Below, in pieces: positions 15,823-23,061 of a stretch of 64,000 nt of DNA; position 1 is the first letter of the stretch; every line of letters starts with the position of its first letter. Made by a program: the position numbers and the translations under genes. The stretch comes from Alicyclobacillus sp. (lineage in GTDB: Bacteria > Bacillota > Bacilli > Alicyclobacillales > Alicyclobacillaceae), in assembly GCA_023511295.1 (NCBI GenBank), contig JAIMBT010000020.1, positions 1 through 64,000 on the forward strand. The letters are read 5' to 3'. The notes beneath the pieces were generated by a model. The model was given only the letters and a program-made list of their open reading frames with translations, did not search any database and was not told the origin of the DNA.

Positions 15823-15824
15823 GC

Positions 15825-15849
15825 AAAGCCCCCATACATTGGGGGCTTT
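15825..15849 (+). terminator. Terminator at the end of the phage late operon
   Basis: A 9-bp perfect stem AAAGCCCCC/GGGGGCTTT with a seven-base loop directly follows the holin stop. Because it has A's before and T's after, it would work from both directions. Confidence 0.85.
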
Positions 15850-16115
15850 CCGCTCTGGAGCTTCCGTTCGCGGTCGAGGAGGCACTCAAGACGCCAAAAC
15901 ATGCCGCGATAACGGTCCTGCGCGCCGGTGCGGAGGCGGTCGCGCCGTTCATGTTGTGGATGGATCCACCGTCATCGGTTTGGCGCGCTTCTACCCTGAC
16001 TTCTACCGCACTCTTGACATCAAGGGGTTAAAAGGGGACAAACACGTGAGGAAAAACCGCACGGAGAGCCGCGTCTGAGGTTTCGGGGGTATAGGAGGAT
16101 ACAGCGCCCAGCGAA
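15850..16115. other. Gene-free phage end
   Basis: No convincing gene is visible here. Short open frames lack ribosome sites and plausible composition. The stretch is the non-coding end of the prophage before the attachment site and may hold recombination-protein sites, but none can be named. Confidence 0.5.
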
Positions 16116-16160
16116 CTGCAAAACCTCGATTCGCCAGTTCGAATCTGGCTGGCGCCTCCA
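16116..16160 (+). other. Prophage attachment site: 3' part of tRNA-Cys(GCA)
   Basis: From the anticodon loop (CTGCAAA, anticodon GCA) to CCA the sequence is a tRNA-Cys: 3' anticodon arm ACCTC, T arm GCCAG-TTCGAAT-CTGGC, acceptor TGGCGCC, T and CCA. The 5' half is missing; upstream bases neither pair with ACCTC nor contain GGCGCCA. Phages commonly integrate at tRNA 3' halves and leave such a copy. The downstream tRNA terminator is still present, which marks this as the outer end of the prophage. Confidence 0.8.
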
Positions 16161-16177
16161 AATGAATCCTTACGTGG

Positions 16178-16211
16178 TGCGGTTTTTCGGGCTTCCGGAA
16201 GACCGCATTTT
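16178..16211 (+). terminator. Terminator behind the tRNA-Cys remnant
   Basis: The outer stem TGCGGT/ACCGCA (16178-16183, 16202-16207) encloses an inner CGGG-CTT-CCGG hairpin, and TTTT follows. It lies 18 bases after the CCA end, as expected for a tRNA gene terminator, and suggests this is the original chromosomal side. Confidence 0.65.
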
Positions 16212-16314
16212 CGTTTGGAGAATCGATTTGCGAATCCTTTGCAAATCACCAAGTTCCAACCCGAGGTCTTACTTGTCGGCGCTGTTTCTGGCGCAACTGA
16301 AGGGGGGGTGTTTG

Positions 16315-16822
16315 ATGAATCAAATCATTGCGATGGGTGGCGGCGGCTTTTCCATGGAACCGGACAATCTATTGCTCGACGAATACGTTCTGCGCCAGAC
16401 CAACACCAGCAGGCCTGTGGCGAGACTGGGGACTCGACCGCATCATGAGGCGGGCTTGGGAGAACGGGATCGTGCTGGCGGGTGTGAGCGCAGGGGCTAT
16501 CTGCTGGTTTGAGGAAGGGATCACGGATTCATTTGGCGTTACGTTGGCCCGGTTACGCTGTCTCGGGTTCTTGCCGGGTTCGAACTGTCCACACTATGAC
16601 GGTGAATCAGAACGGCGTCCAACATTCCATCGCTTGCTTCAAGATGGCAAAATTGGACCTGGGCTGGCTGCGGATGATGGCGTCGCGTTCCACTTCGTTG
16701 GTACGGAATGGAAGGCGACTGTCAGTTCCCGACCGAACGCTCGAGCGTATCGACTGTTGTTGGGTGAGAATGGGGTGCTGGAGGAAGAGATTGTACCAGA
16801 GTACCTCGGAGAATTCCGATGA
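16315..16822 (+). pseudogene. Peptidase E (S51, YgaJ-like) with internal deletion and frameshift
   Basis: The frame from ATG 16315 encodes the family's N-terminus (NQIIAMGGGGFSMEPDN). Near 16405-16415 about 50 codons are missing, and the remaining part continues in another frame with WRDWGLDRIMRRAWENG, the nucleophile region GVSAGAICWF and GFLPGSNCPHYDGE, up to TGA 16822. The lost middle would have held part of the substrate pocket and the glycine-rich GGGNT motif. The intact enzyme would hydrolyse Asp-containing dipeptides. The original frame alone stops at about 16512, so no functional enzyme is expected. Confidence 0.75.
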
Positions 16823-16882
16823 GAGAACCCCAATACGGAGGAAGGTCCGGCATGATAGGCATCCGTATCTTGACAGCCCGGG

Positions 16883-17128
16883 ATGCAGCAGCAGGGGTTT
16901 CATACGAGGGTAGAAGTTCTTCGCACAACCAACCCCCCGATAGTACGAGGTCCCGTGGAGCGGGGAGGCGCCTGGACCGTCAGGTTTCTCCATCCCGACG
17001 GAACACAGCTTGAGTTTCACACGGGCAAATTGGACACTGGTCCCCTTTCACTTGTTCCGCTTTCCGGGACCACTATACGGGACCACTATAGCGGACGGCC
17101 GAACTTGGCCCCACCATCCTACGGCTGA
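16883..17128 (+). CDS. Small hypothetical protein, possibly a remnant
   Basis: An 81-residue open frame begins QQQGFHTRVEVLR and contains WTVRFLHPDGTQLEFHTGKL, a pattern like a small beta domain. No clear ribosome site is seen. Its C-terminal end is affected by a 13-bp tandem duplication, which must shift the frame, so the last 20 residues may not be original. It could be a decayed chromosomal gene next to the peptidase remnant. Confidence 0.3.
   Translation: MQQQGFHTRVEVLRTTNPPIVRGPVERGGAWTVRFLHPDGTQLEFHTGKLDTGPLSLVPLSGTTIRDHYSGRPNLAPPSYG
17065..17090 (+). repeat. Tandem direct repeat, 13 bp twice
   Basis: CGGGACCACTATA occurs twice in immediate succession. Because the unit is not a multiple of three it changes the frame of any gene across it. 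Confidence 0.9.
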
Positions 17129-17221
17129 AGGTGCAACAACGCCGGAACGGGTGCATGGTCAGGCGGACATGTGACACCCTAACGCTGCGACCCAGCGGTC
17201 GTAGTCCGATTCAGAGATGGG

Positions 17222-17431
17222 GTGTGGAGTTTGCCGAACGAAGATCATCTCCGCAATGCTGGCCGATCTGTGGCCAAGGGCGCGAAGAATGCAACCCATG
17301 AGGCGAGCGAGGGCCGTTTGCTGGATGCCACAGAATCTGCATGGGAAGGTGCCGCGACGGCTGCGCGGGAGTTCGGGAAAAGCGTTGCGAAAAACGTCGT
17401 CCAAGATCCGGAAGATGCGGACGCAGATTGA
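17222..17431 (+). CDS. Small hydrophilic hypothetical protein
   Basis: The 69-residue protein is rich in Ala, Lys, Glu and Asp and appears as one amphipathic helix (NAGRSVAKGAKNATHEASEGRLLDATESAW, split by family-like helix turns) with an acidic end PEDADAD. It has no Cys or membrane segment. Start GTG 17222 or TTG 17231 are both possible; the ribosome site GGTGTGGAG favours the latter. A good terminator stands directly behind it, which supports a real gene. Function is unknown; stress or spore-related small proteins can look like this. Confidence 0.5.
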   Translation: MWSLPNEDHLRNAGRSVAKGAKNATHEASEGRLLDATESAWEGAATAAREFGKSVAKNVVQDPEDADAD

Positions 17432-17444
17432 GTGGCGGTTATCT

Positions 17445-17474
17445 GCCGCCCCCGCCTGGGGGTGGCTCTTTTGT
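17445..17474 (+). terminator. Intrinsic terminator
   Basis: The stem GCCGCCCCC/GGGGGTGGC (17445-17453, 17458-17466) with one G-U pair is followed by TCTTTTGTTT. It closes the small gene upstream. Confidence 0.75.
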
Positions 17475-17618
17475 TTCTGCGTACCATCGCTGGTGCGTAC
17501 CCGGGAGGTGAAGAGGAAGGCTCGACGCTTCCTGGCCATTTCTGTACAATGGAAGGAACAGTTGACGTGTCGGGATGCAGGGTCCCAGCACCAGAAGCCG
17601 GGACGGGAGTTGTGAGCG

Positions 17619-18596
17619 TTGTCGATGAACCTTCGCCTCTTGAATGCGGCGGATGCGATGCTGTACCGCAGTTTGCGGTTGGACGCGTTGCAGGCTCACC
17701 CAGAAGCCTTCTCAACCAGCTACGAAGAGGCCGCTGCCCGGCCCGTAGAACACGTTGCCGGGCAACTGACGCCGACCCCAGATGTGTTCACCCTCGGCGC
17801 ATTTGATGCATCCGCTCAACTGCTCGGAGCCGTGACCGTGGTCCGCGAGACGGCGCGCAAACGGCGTCACGTGGCCAACGTGGTCGCGATGCAGGTTGCT
17901 TCCCAACATCGGCGTCGCGGCGTGGGACGAGCGCTGCTGTGCGAAGCCGTCCGTCGAGCGGGACGAATGGAGGGACTGCGACAGCTTCGCTTGTCCGTAA
18001 CCGCGAACAATGCGGCGGCCCTGCACCTGTACCGGGCGGTTGGGTTTCGCGCGTATGCGCTCGAGCCCTGCGCCCTTCAGGTGGACGGCCGTTGTCTGGA
18101 TGAAGTGCATATGGTTTTGCTTCTCAGAGAATCGAGCGTAGAGCAGGTGGAGATTCGGAGACAGGCAAATGACGAGGCGCCGTGGGAGCTCCTGTTGGAG
18201 GCGGACCCATCGAAGGATGCGGTGGCCGCATACTTGGACGGCGGCCAGGTGTGGGTTGCGGTTTGTGGCGCCGAGACGGTCGGCGTGGCGGTGTCGTTGG
18301 AGACGCAGCCGGGTGTGGTCGAACTGAAGAACCTTGCGGTCCGGGCGGATTGGCAGCGGAAAGGGCTAGGGACGAAGCTGGTTCAGCGCGTCCTGGATGA
18401 GGCGCGGGCGCACGGCGCCGGTGCCGTCGAGGTGGGCACCGGCAATTCCAGTCTGGGGCCGCTGGCGCTGTATCAGCGCTGCGGCTTTCGCGTTGCGGGC
18501 GTAGACCGCGATTTTTTCACACGGCAGTACGGGACGGGCATTGTCGAGAATGGAATCCCGTGCCTCGACAGGATTCGACTGCGCAGAGAGTTATGA
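17619..18596 (+). CDS. Double-domain GNAT N-acetyltransferase
   Basis: The 325-residue protein holds two GNAT domains in a row. The first (about 1-165) has the acetyl-CoA binding motif HRRRGVGRALL, followed by LRLSVTANNAAALHLYRAVGF. The second (about 180-325) has LKNLAVRADWQRKGLGTKLV and ALYQRCGFRVAG. Each transfers an acetyl group from acetyl-CoA to an amine, but the substrates are unknown. The probable start is TTG 17619 at nine bases from GGGAG; ATG 17625 is a close alternative. Confidence 0.8.
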   Translation: MSMNLRLLNAADAMLYRSLRLDALQAHPEAFSTSYEEAAARPVEHVAGQLTPTPDVFTLGAFDASAQLLGAVTVVRETARKRRHVANVVAMQVASQHRRRGVGRALLCEAVRRAGRMEGLRQLRLSVTANNAAALHLYRAVGFRAYALEPCALQVDGRCLDEVHMVLLLRESSVEQVEIRRQANDEAPWELLLEADPSKDAVAAYLDGGQVWVAVCGAETVGVAVSLETQPGVVELKNLAVRADWQRKGLGTKLVQRVLDEARAHGAGAVEVGTGNSSLGPLALYQRCGFRVAGVDRDFFTRQYGTGIVENGIPCLDRIRLRREL

Positions 18597-18643
18597 TGCA
18601 AGATGGGATGCGCCGACGTGCCCGTCCGTAGGATGGAAAGGTC

Positions 18644-18886
18644 TTACCATCCTGCGACCGCTATGCGGTCTTCCTTCGCTTCCCTCAGGAGTGCGTTGAG
18701 CCGTTCACAAGCCGCTCGATACGCGAGCCATGCCGCGGGCTCGTACGCCGGGTCCACCATGTTCCAGCGTTGAAAATGGCGTTGTACGTCGAGCGTAGCG
18801 CTGCGAATCTCTTCCATCAACTGTGCGTGTTTCTCGAATCCGTCCCCGTCCATGGTGTCTGATTCGGTCAACCGTGCTTCCAGCAA
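18644..18886 (-). CDS. Small conserved-type protein (YaaL/DUF2508-like pattern)
   Basis: The 80-residue protein is soluble and helical, with WNMVDPAYEPAAWLAYRAACERLNALLREAKED near its C-terminus. That pattern recalls the small DUF2508 family of spore-formers, in which a DP motif is followed by a helix ending in LLxEAK; this link is tentative. The start is TTG at 18886 with AGGAGGGAG five bases upstream on the minus strand. An inverted repeat (18630-18636, 18647-18653) at its end may serve as terminator for it and for the convergent acetyltransferase gene. Confidence 0.55.
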   Translation of the reverse strand: MLEARLTESDTMDGDGFEKHAQLMEEIRSATLDVQRHFQRWNMVDPAYEPAAWLAYRAACERLNALLREAKEDRIAVAGW

Positions 18887-19070
18887 CCGTACTCCCTCCT
18901 CTTGACACTCCCTGTACGAAAGATTCTAAAGGGTGTGTCTTGAGAAGGGTGTCGAATCCTGTTTCATCCAAACCAATTCATGGTTGAGCACATGCGACCG
19001 GAATATGAGGGGCGACGTCGGACATGCCGGCGCGGCCCCTCGCGCTGTGAACCTTCTTTGCGTCGGTCCG

Positions 19071-19619
19071 TCAGACGTCCCGAGCGAACGACTTCAGCAA
19101 CTGTTTGATTTCGAGGAGCTCCCCCTCAATCTGGTGAAGCTGGCGCTGCATGTCGTCAATCTCCTGCTCCGCCTTGTAGTTGATGGCGAAGTCAATCAGC
19201 GCTTCATGCTTGTCGCGGGCCGCCTGCCGGTTCTGACTCATCATGATGACCGGGGCCTGAAACGCCGCCAGGAACGACAAGATGAGGTTCAGTAGGATGA
19301 AGGGCGGGCGGTCGAAGTGCAATACATTCGTGACGCCAAGCGTGTTCCAAATCATCCAGGCGACCAGGAACGCTACAAACCAGAGGATGAACCGCCAACT
19401 GCCTCCAAACTCCGCAAGGCGATCTGCGAGCCGGTCCGACCTTGTCGTCTTCTGCAGGTACACGTCGTCCAAGTGGGTCAGAATCCGGCTCTCGTACTCG
19501 TCCACGAGCCGGTCAATACGCTGTACGTCGTCTTTGTCGATCTCGATGTCAAAGCCGTGGATGATGGATTCATCGTCGCGGATCTCGGGCTTGACATAGA
19601 ACAGCCGCTTCTTTGCCAT
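19071..19619 (-). CDS. DUF1003 membrane protein
   Basis: The 182-residue protein belongs to the DUF1003 family: the sequence RLAEFGGSWRFILWFVAFL, two membrane spans (about 73-92 and 105-124) separated by FDRPPFILLN, then the signature FQAPVIMMSQNRQAARDK. A C-terminal coiled coil follows (QRQLHQIEGELLEIKQLL). The N-terminal 70 residues are soluble and include a SIIHGFDIEIDKDD segment. The function of the family is unknown; some members are linked to ion transport or membrane stress. Confidence 0.82.
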   Translation of the reverse strand: MAKKRLFYVKPEIRDDESIIHGFDIEIDKDDVQRIDRLVDEYESRILTHLDDVYLQKTTRSDRLADRLAEFGGSWRFILWFVAFLVAWMIWNTLGVTNVLHFDRPPFILLNLILSFLAAFQAPVIMMSQNRQAARDKHEALIDFAINYKAEQEIDDMQRQLHQIEGELLEIKQLLKSFARDV

Positions 19620-19926
19620 CGGCTCGTCCTCCCTCGGTTGGTTTTCCGTTGTGAAGGCAGGGTCGTTTCATCGCGCGCCAGCTGCATCGTCGACTGTTTG
19701 AATCCGCGTCCACAACGTGTCACCTCCCGAGCGAGGGTATGGTCTGAGATGGCGTGAGGAGGCGGAGATCCCATTCCGCCGTCCGGTGCAACCTCACCCT
19801 AGCACGGGTCGATACACGCGTCAACCAGGCAAATGCGGAACAGGCCGCAGGTTTCTGGTTGTCAGATGGTGTCGAATCCAGTAGTCTGAGCGTAGAAGCA
19901 TCTACTGAATCTCGGAAATCCGTTGA
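19620..19926. other. Intergenic region between divergent genes
   Basis: No gene is supported here. The stretch must contain the promoter for the DUF1003 gene on the minus strand and the promoter for the c-di-GMP riboswitch transcript on the plus strand, but no clear -35/-10 pair was picked out. Confidence 0.5.
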
Positions 19927-20014
19927 GGATACGGGCAAACCAGTGGAAACACTGGGACGCAAAGCCGCGGGTCTACCGGCGCGAAGCGCCCATGACGGCC
20001 AGGCCGCTATATCC
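19927..20014 (+). ncRNA. Cyclic di-GMP-I (GEMM-I) riboswitch
   Basis: The core shows the class signature: GGGCAAACC, the hairpin CCAGTG-GAAA-CACTGG, GGGACGCAAAGCC, GGGTCTA, a GGCGC-GAA-GCGCC hairpin, ATGAC, and a closing strand GGCCAGGCCGC. GGATA (19927-19931) can pair with TATCC (20010-20014) to close P1. The 3' strand GGCCGCT (20002-20008) is complementary to AGCGGCC (20022-20028), the 5' arm of the following terminator, so ligand binding should free the terminator and turn expression OFF. The controlled gene is the FapA-like gene 115 bases downstream. Confidence 0.9.
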
Positions 20015-20020
20015 CGAAGG

Positions 20021-20051
20021 GAGCGGCCGCGCGGTGGCGGGCCGCTCTTTT
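20021..20051 (+). terminator. Riboswitch-controlled terminator
   Basis: The stem GAGCGGCC/GGCCGCTC (20021-20028, 20040-20047) is followed by TTTT. Its 5' arm competes with the riboswitch 3' strand for pairing, which makes it a regulated attenuator. Confidence 0.85.
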
Positions 20052-20128
20052 CCGATGCATCGACGGAAGACGGCTGGACCCGTGGCGTCACCAACCCAAC
20101 CACAGCGTGATCGGCGGGGGATGTCGAC

Positions 20129-21943
20129 ATGCAACCCATTTTCGGCGTGATGAAGAGTTGGTTGAGCCGCACCCGAACAGGCGTTTCATCCCATCCGCCG
20201 GTGAGCGCCGATAGCGTCCCTGCGCCGGCCGAGGGATCGGTCGCCGTTGCAGAACGAGAGACGGTCCGACACGGGGCAGTCTCTGTCCGCGACAACCGGG
20301 TGTTTGTGACGGATCCCGATGAGCGCGGTAGCTTTGCAACCCTGGAGATTCCGAACGACCATCGGGTTCGGGTGACTCTGGATGGGCGGCCGCGGATTGG
20401 ACGCGTCATCGTCCGCGAGGGGATGGAGATCACCGTCGAGCTCCTTGCCTCCCGTCCGGCGCTGGAGTGGTCCACCCAAATTTCACCGGATAGAATGGAG
20501 GCGGCTGTGCGGCTCTCCGTACACCCGGGTGAACGGTGCGCGCTGGCCGATGCAGGTCCGGCTCGGCATTTGGCCCTCGTCGTCGCCGCCACGCCGGTGT
20601 TCCCGAAACTGCCCTCGGCATCGAGATGGCGCGCCCGCCTCGAAGCGATTGGGCTGCAGGGAGAGATGGACGATGCGGCGCTCATTCAATTGGCGCTCGC
20701 GCGCACGAGCGTACGGGCGACGGTCGTCCGCGGGAAACCGGCCACCCCGGGGGAACCTCCCCACTTCGTGCCGCTCGCATTGGCGTCGACCGCACAGCCG
20801 TCGGGCGATTGGACGAGCGTCACGATGGGAACTGCGGTGGCGCGAATCGAACCCGGGTTACCCGGCGTGCCCGGTGTGGATGTGTTGGGTCACCCCGTGA
20901 CGCCGCCGGTGCCGCGGGACACGACCACCATCGGCTCCGGTGTCGCGCGGGTCGGCGACCGTCTGATTGCACTGCGGAACGGACAGCTGGTCTGTACGCC
21001 GCGCCGCGTCGACGTGGTACCGGAACTGGTGTTTCGCCACGACGTCACCGCAAAACAGGGTAAGGTCCGGTTCGACGGGAACGTGATAGTCTACGGGAGC
21101 GTTCAGGACGGGTCCTATATCGATTGCACCGGGCACGTGGTGGTCCATGGCAGCGTGCTCTGCGCCACGGTGCTCGCAGCAGCCGGCATCACAGTCAGCG
21201 GCGGTGTGGTGGGTTCGCACCTGGTGGCGGGGCAATTCAACCTGTTGTATAAAAACCTCTACCCGACGTTGGCGGATTTGGTATCGGAGTTCGAACGATT
21301 CCGGGAGGCGCATACCGAACTCGTGCAGCGGGCGGAGCGTCTTCCCGACGGAACCCAGCGCATCCCGCGCATTGCGGATGTGTTGTTGGCTCGGCGGTTT
21401 CCACTGCTGGAACACTACGTAAACTGGTTGTCGAACGACGTGCACCCCCTGTTGCTGCAGGACGACGCGTACCGAGCGCTACGCGCGGAACTGCGGCGCC
21501 GCTGGATTGGGATTGGCAGAACCCACGTGGACGTCGCGGATGTCCATCGCATGCATGACTTGTTGATGGGATACTTGGAGCGGGTGGAGACGGTCGCGTC
21601 GGCTGCGCGCGCGTCTATCCGCGTGGACAGCGTCACGTCCAGTACGTTGCAGGCGTTCGGCGACATTGCGGTGACCGGGGCCGGGACGTATGCCAGTTCG
21701 CTAGAGTCGGGAGGGAGCATCCACGTTCGGGGTATGGTCCGCGGCGGATTTTTGGTCGCACATCGCCAGATCTCGGTCGGGGAACTCGGGACCCCATCGG
21801 GGACGGAAACGAGCGCGAAGGTTGTGAACCCAGATGGGGGGATTCAGGTCGCCACGCGTTACCCGAACACCCTGTTGCAGGTGGGGGAGCGGCGCGACCG
21901 GAATGAAGCCGTAGAGACACGCGTCTCGTTCCGGGAGGTGTGA
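20129..21943 (+). CDS. FapA-like protein (DUF342), c-di-GMP-riboswitch controlled
   Basis: The 604-residue protein has the FapA/DUF342 layout: a long N-terminal domain, a GIPGVDVLG-type turn (here GLPGVPGVDVLGHPV at about 245), then a right-handed beta-helix (about 310-370, VTAKQGKVRFDGNVIVYGSV and HVVVHGSVLCATV), a helical hairpin insertion (about 380-495) and a second helix part with EGGSIHVRG-like turns. The family is called flagellar assembly protein A, but its role is poorly known; it is thought to be a cytoplasmic, surface-related factor. ATG 20129 follows GGCGGGGG. ApbE and L,D-transpeptidase genes follow on the same strand. Confidence 0.82.
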   Translation: MQPIFGVMKSWLSRTRTGVSSHPPVSADSVPAPAEGSVAVAERETVRHGAVSVRDNRVFVTDPDERGSFATLEIPNDHRVRVTLDGRPRIGRVIVREGMEITVELLASRPALEWSTQISPDRMEAAVRLSVHPGERCALADAGPARHLALVVAATPVFPKLPSASRWRARLEAIGLQGEMDDAALIQLALARTSVRATVVRGKPATPGEPPHFVPLALASTAQPSGDWTSVTMGTAVARIEPGLPGVPGVDVLGHPVTPPVPRDTTTIGSGVARVGDRLIALRNGQLVCTPRRVDVVPELVFRHDVTAKQGKVRFDGNVIVYGSVQDGSYIDCTGHVVVHGSVLCATVLAAAGITVSGGVVGSHLVAGQFNLLYKNLYPTLADLVSEFERFREAHTELVQRAERLPDGTQRIPRIADVLLARRFPLLEHYVNWLSNDVHPLLLQDDAYRALRAELRRRWIGIGRTHVDVADVHRMHDLLMGYLERVETVASAARASIRVDSVTSSTLQAFGDIAVTGAGTYASSLESGGSIHVRGMVRGGFLVAHRQISVGELGTPSGTETSAKVVNPDGGIQVATRYPNTLLQVGERRDRNEAVETRVSFREV

Positions 21944-21991
21944 TGCGTCGGGGGATCATGCGGATGCCCGGTTAGAAGTCAGGAGGAGGGC

Positions 21992-22042
21992 GTGGACGTG
22001 GCAAACGGTTGGGCACGAACCTCCACGGTTGTCAACGCGTAA
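21992..22042 (+). CDS. Short leader open frame coupled to apbE
   Basis: GTG 21992 follows a strong AGGAGGAGG and opens a 16-codon frame (DVANGWARTSTVVNA) whose TAA overlaps the apbE ATG as TAATG. It could serve only to deliver ribosomes to apbE, or be the effect of chance; nothing in its residues suggests attenuation. Confidence 0.3.
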   Translation: MDVANGWARTSTVVNA

Positions 22043-22977
22043 TGGCGAGGGCGCGGTTGCGAACGTGGCGGCGCATCGAACTGAAAATGGGGACCCGCGT
22101 CGAGATTCGCGTCGTCACAGACGCTGGGGCACAGGTCGCCGCGGATGCGATTCGGCGCGCGTTCGCCGAAATTTCCCGGGTGGAGGCGGTATGTAGCCGC
22201 TTTGACCCCTCGAGCGAACTGTCCCAGTTGCTCGGCCGCGTCGGTACGCCCGTCCCTGTCAGCGAGATCCTGTACCAGACGCTGGCCTTCGCTCGGGAGG
22301 TCGCGGAACACACGCAGGGGCGTTTTGATCCGACGGTCGGCGCGGACTTGTTGCGCCTCGGATTTGACCGTCACTACCTGACCGGCGAACGGACTCCCGT
22401 ACGTGCAAATAGATTTGACCCAGTGACGTACCGGGACTTCACGCTCGATCCGCTCGAGCACACGGTCACCTTGCACAAACCGATGGTCCTCGATCTCGGG
22501 GCGGTGGCCAAGGGCTTGGCGGTTGATCTCGCCGCTGCAGCCCTCCGCGAGTTTCCGGGCTTTGTGGTGGACGCAGGTGGGGATCTCTTCGCGGCTGGCC
22601 TCGACGAGCGGGGCGCGGTTTGGCGGATTGGCATCCAGCACCCCAACCGGCCGGCGGAGGTCATCTGCTGGTTCGAACAGACCGAATTGGCGGTCTGTAC
22701 ATCGGGGAGCTACGAGCGGCGGAGCCCGCTGGCGCCGGGCAAGCACCACATTGTTTCGCCGGGACGCGATGAGTCGCCGGACGACTGGGTCAGTGTGACG
22801 GCGGTCGGTCCGTCCGCCATGCTGGCCGACGCCTTTTCGACAGCCGCCTTTGTCTGCGGTCGACCGGAAGGCCTGCAATTGCTTGAGGATGTTGGACTGG
22901 AGGGCCTTTGCATCACGGACGCGGCCGAACTGCAAGCAACCCCGGGCCTCTCCGAGCGGCTGCACATCGTCCTGTGA
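22042..22977 (+). CDS. apbE: FAD:protein FMN transferase ApbE
   Basis: The 311-residue enzyme transfers FMN from FAD to a Thr of target flavoproteins. Family motifs are visible: MGTRVEIRVV near the start, CSRFDPSSELSQL, GRFDPTVGAD, DLGAVAKGLAVD, VDAGGDLFAAG, TSGSYERR, HHIVSPG and the C-terminal AMLADAFSTAAFV. No lipobox or signal peptide is evident at the start chosen. ATG 22042 overlaps the stop of a short upstream frame behind AGGAGGAGG; TTG 22009 would add 11 residues but has no ribosome site. It lies between the FapA-like and transpeptidase genes. Confidence 0.9.
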   Translation: MARARLRTWRRIELKMGTRVEIRVVTDAGAQVAADAIRRAFAEISRVEAVCSRFDPSSELSQLLGRVGTPVPVSEILYQTLAFAREVAEHTQGRFDPTVGADLLRLGFDRHYLTGERTPVRANRFDPVTYRDFTLDPLEHTVTLHKPMVLDLGAVAKGLAVDLAAAALREFPGFVVDAGGDLFAAGLDERGAVWRIGIQHPNRPAEVICWFEQTELAVCTSGSYERRSPLAPGKHHIVSPGRDESPDDWVSVTAVGPSAMLADAFSTAAFVCGRPEGLQLLEDVGLEGLCITDAAELQATPGLSERLHIVL

Positions 22978-23061
22978 GACCGTGTGTGGTTAGGGATCTG
23001 CCGTCGGGACATGCTACCTGGGAGTCACCAGGTGACGGGAACGAGGAGGGGAGTGCGGACG

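Noticed and set aside
16060-16160. Intact tRNA-Cys gene
   Set aside because: The 5' acceptor strand, D arm and 5' anticodon strand are missing; only the 3' part is present.
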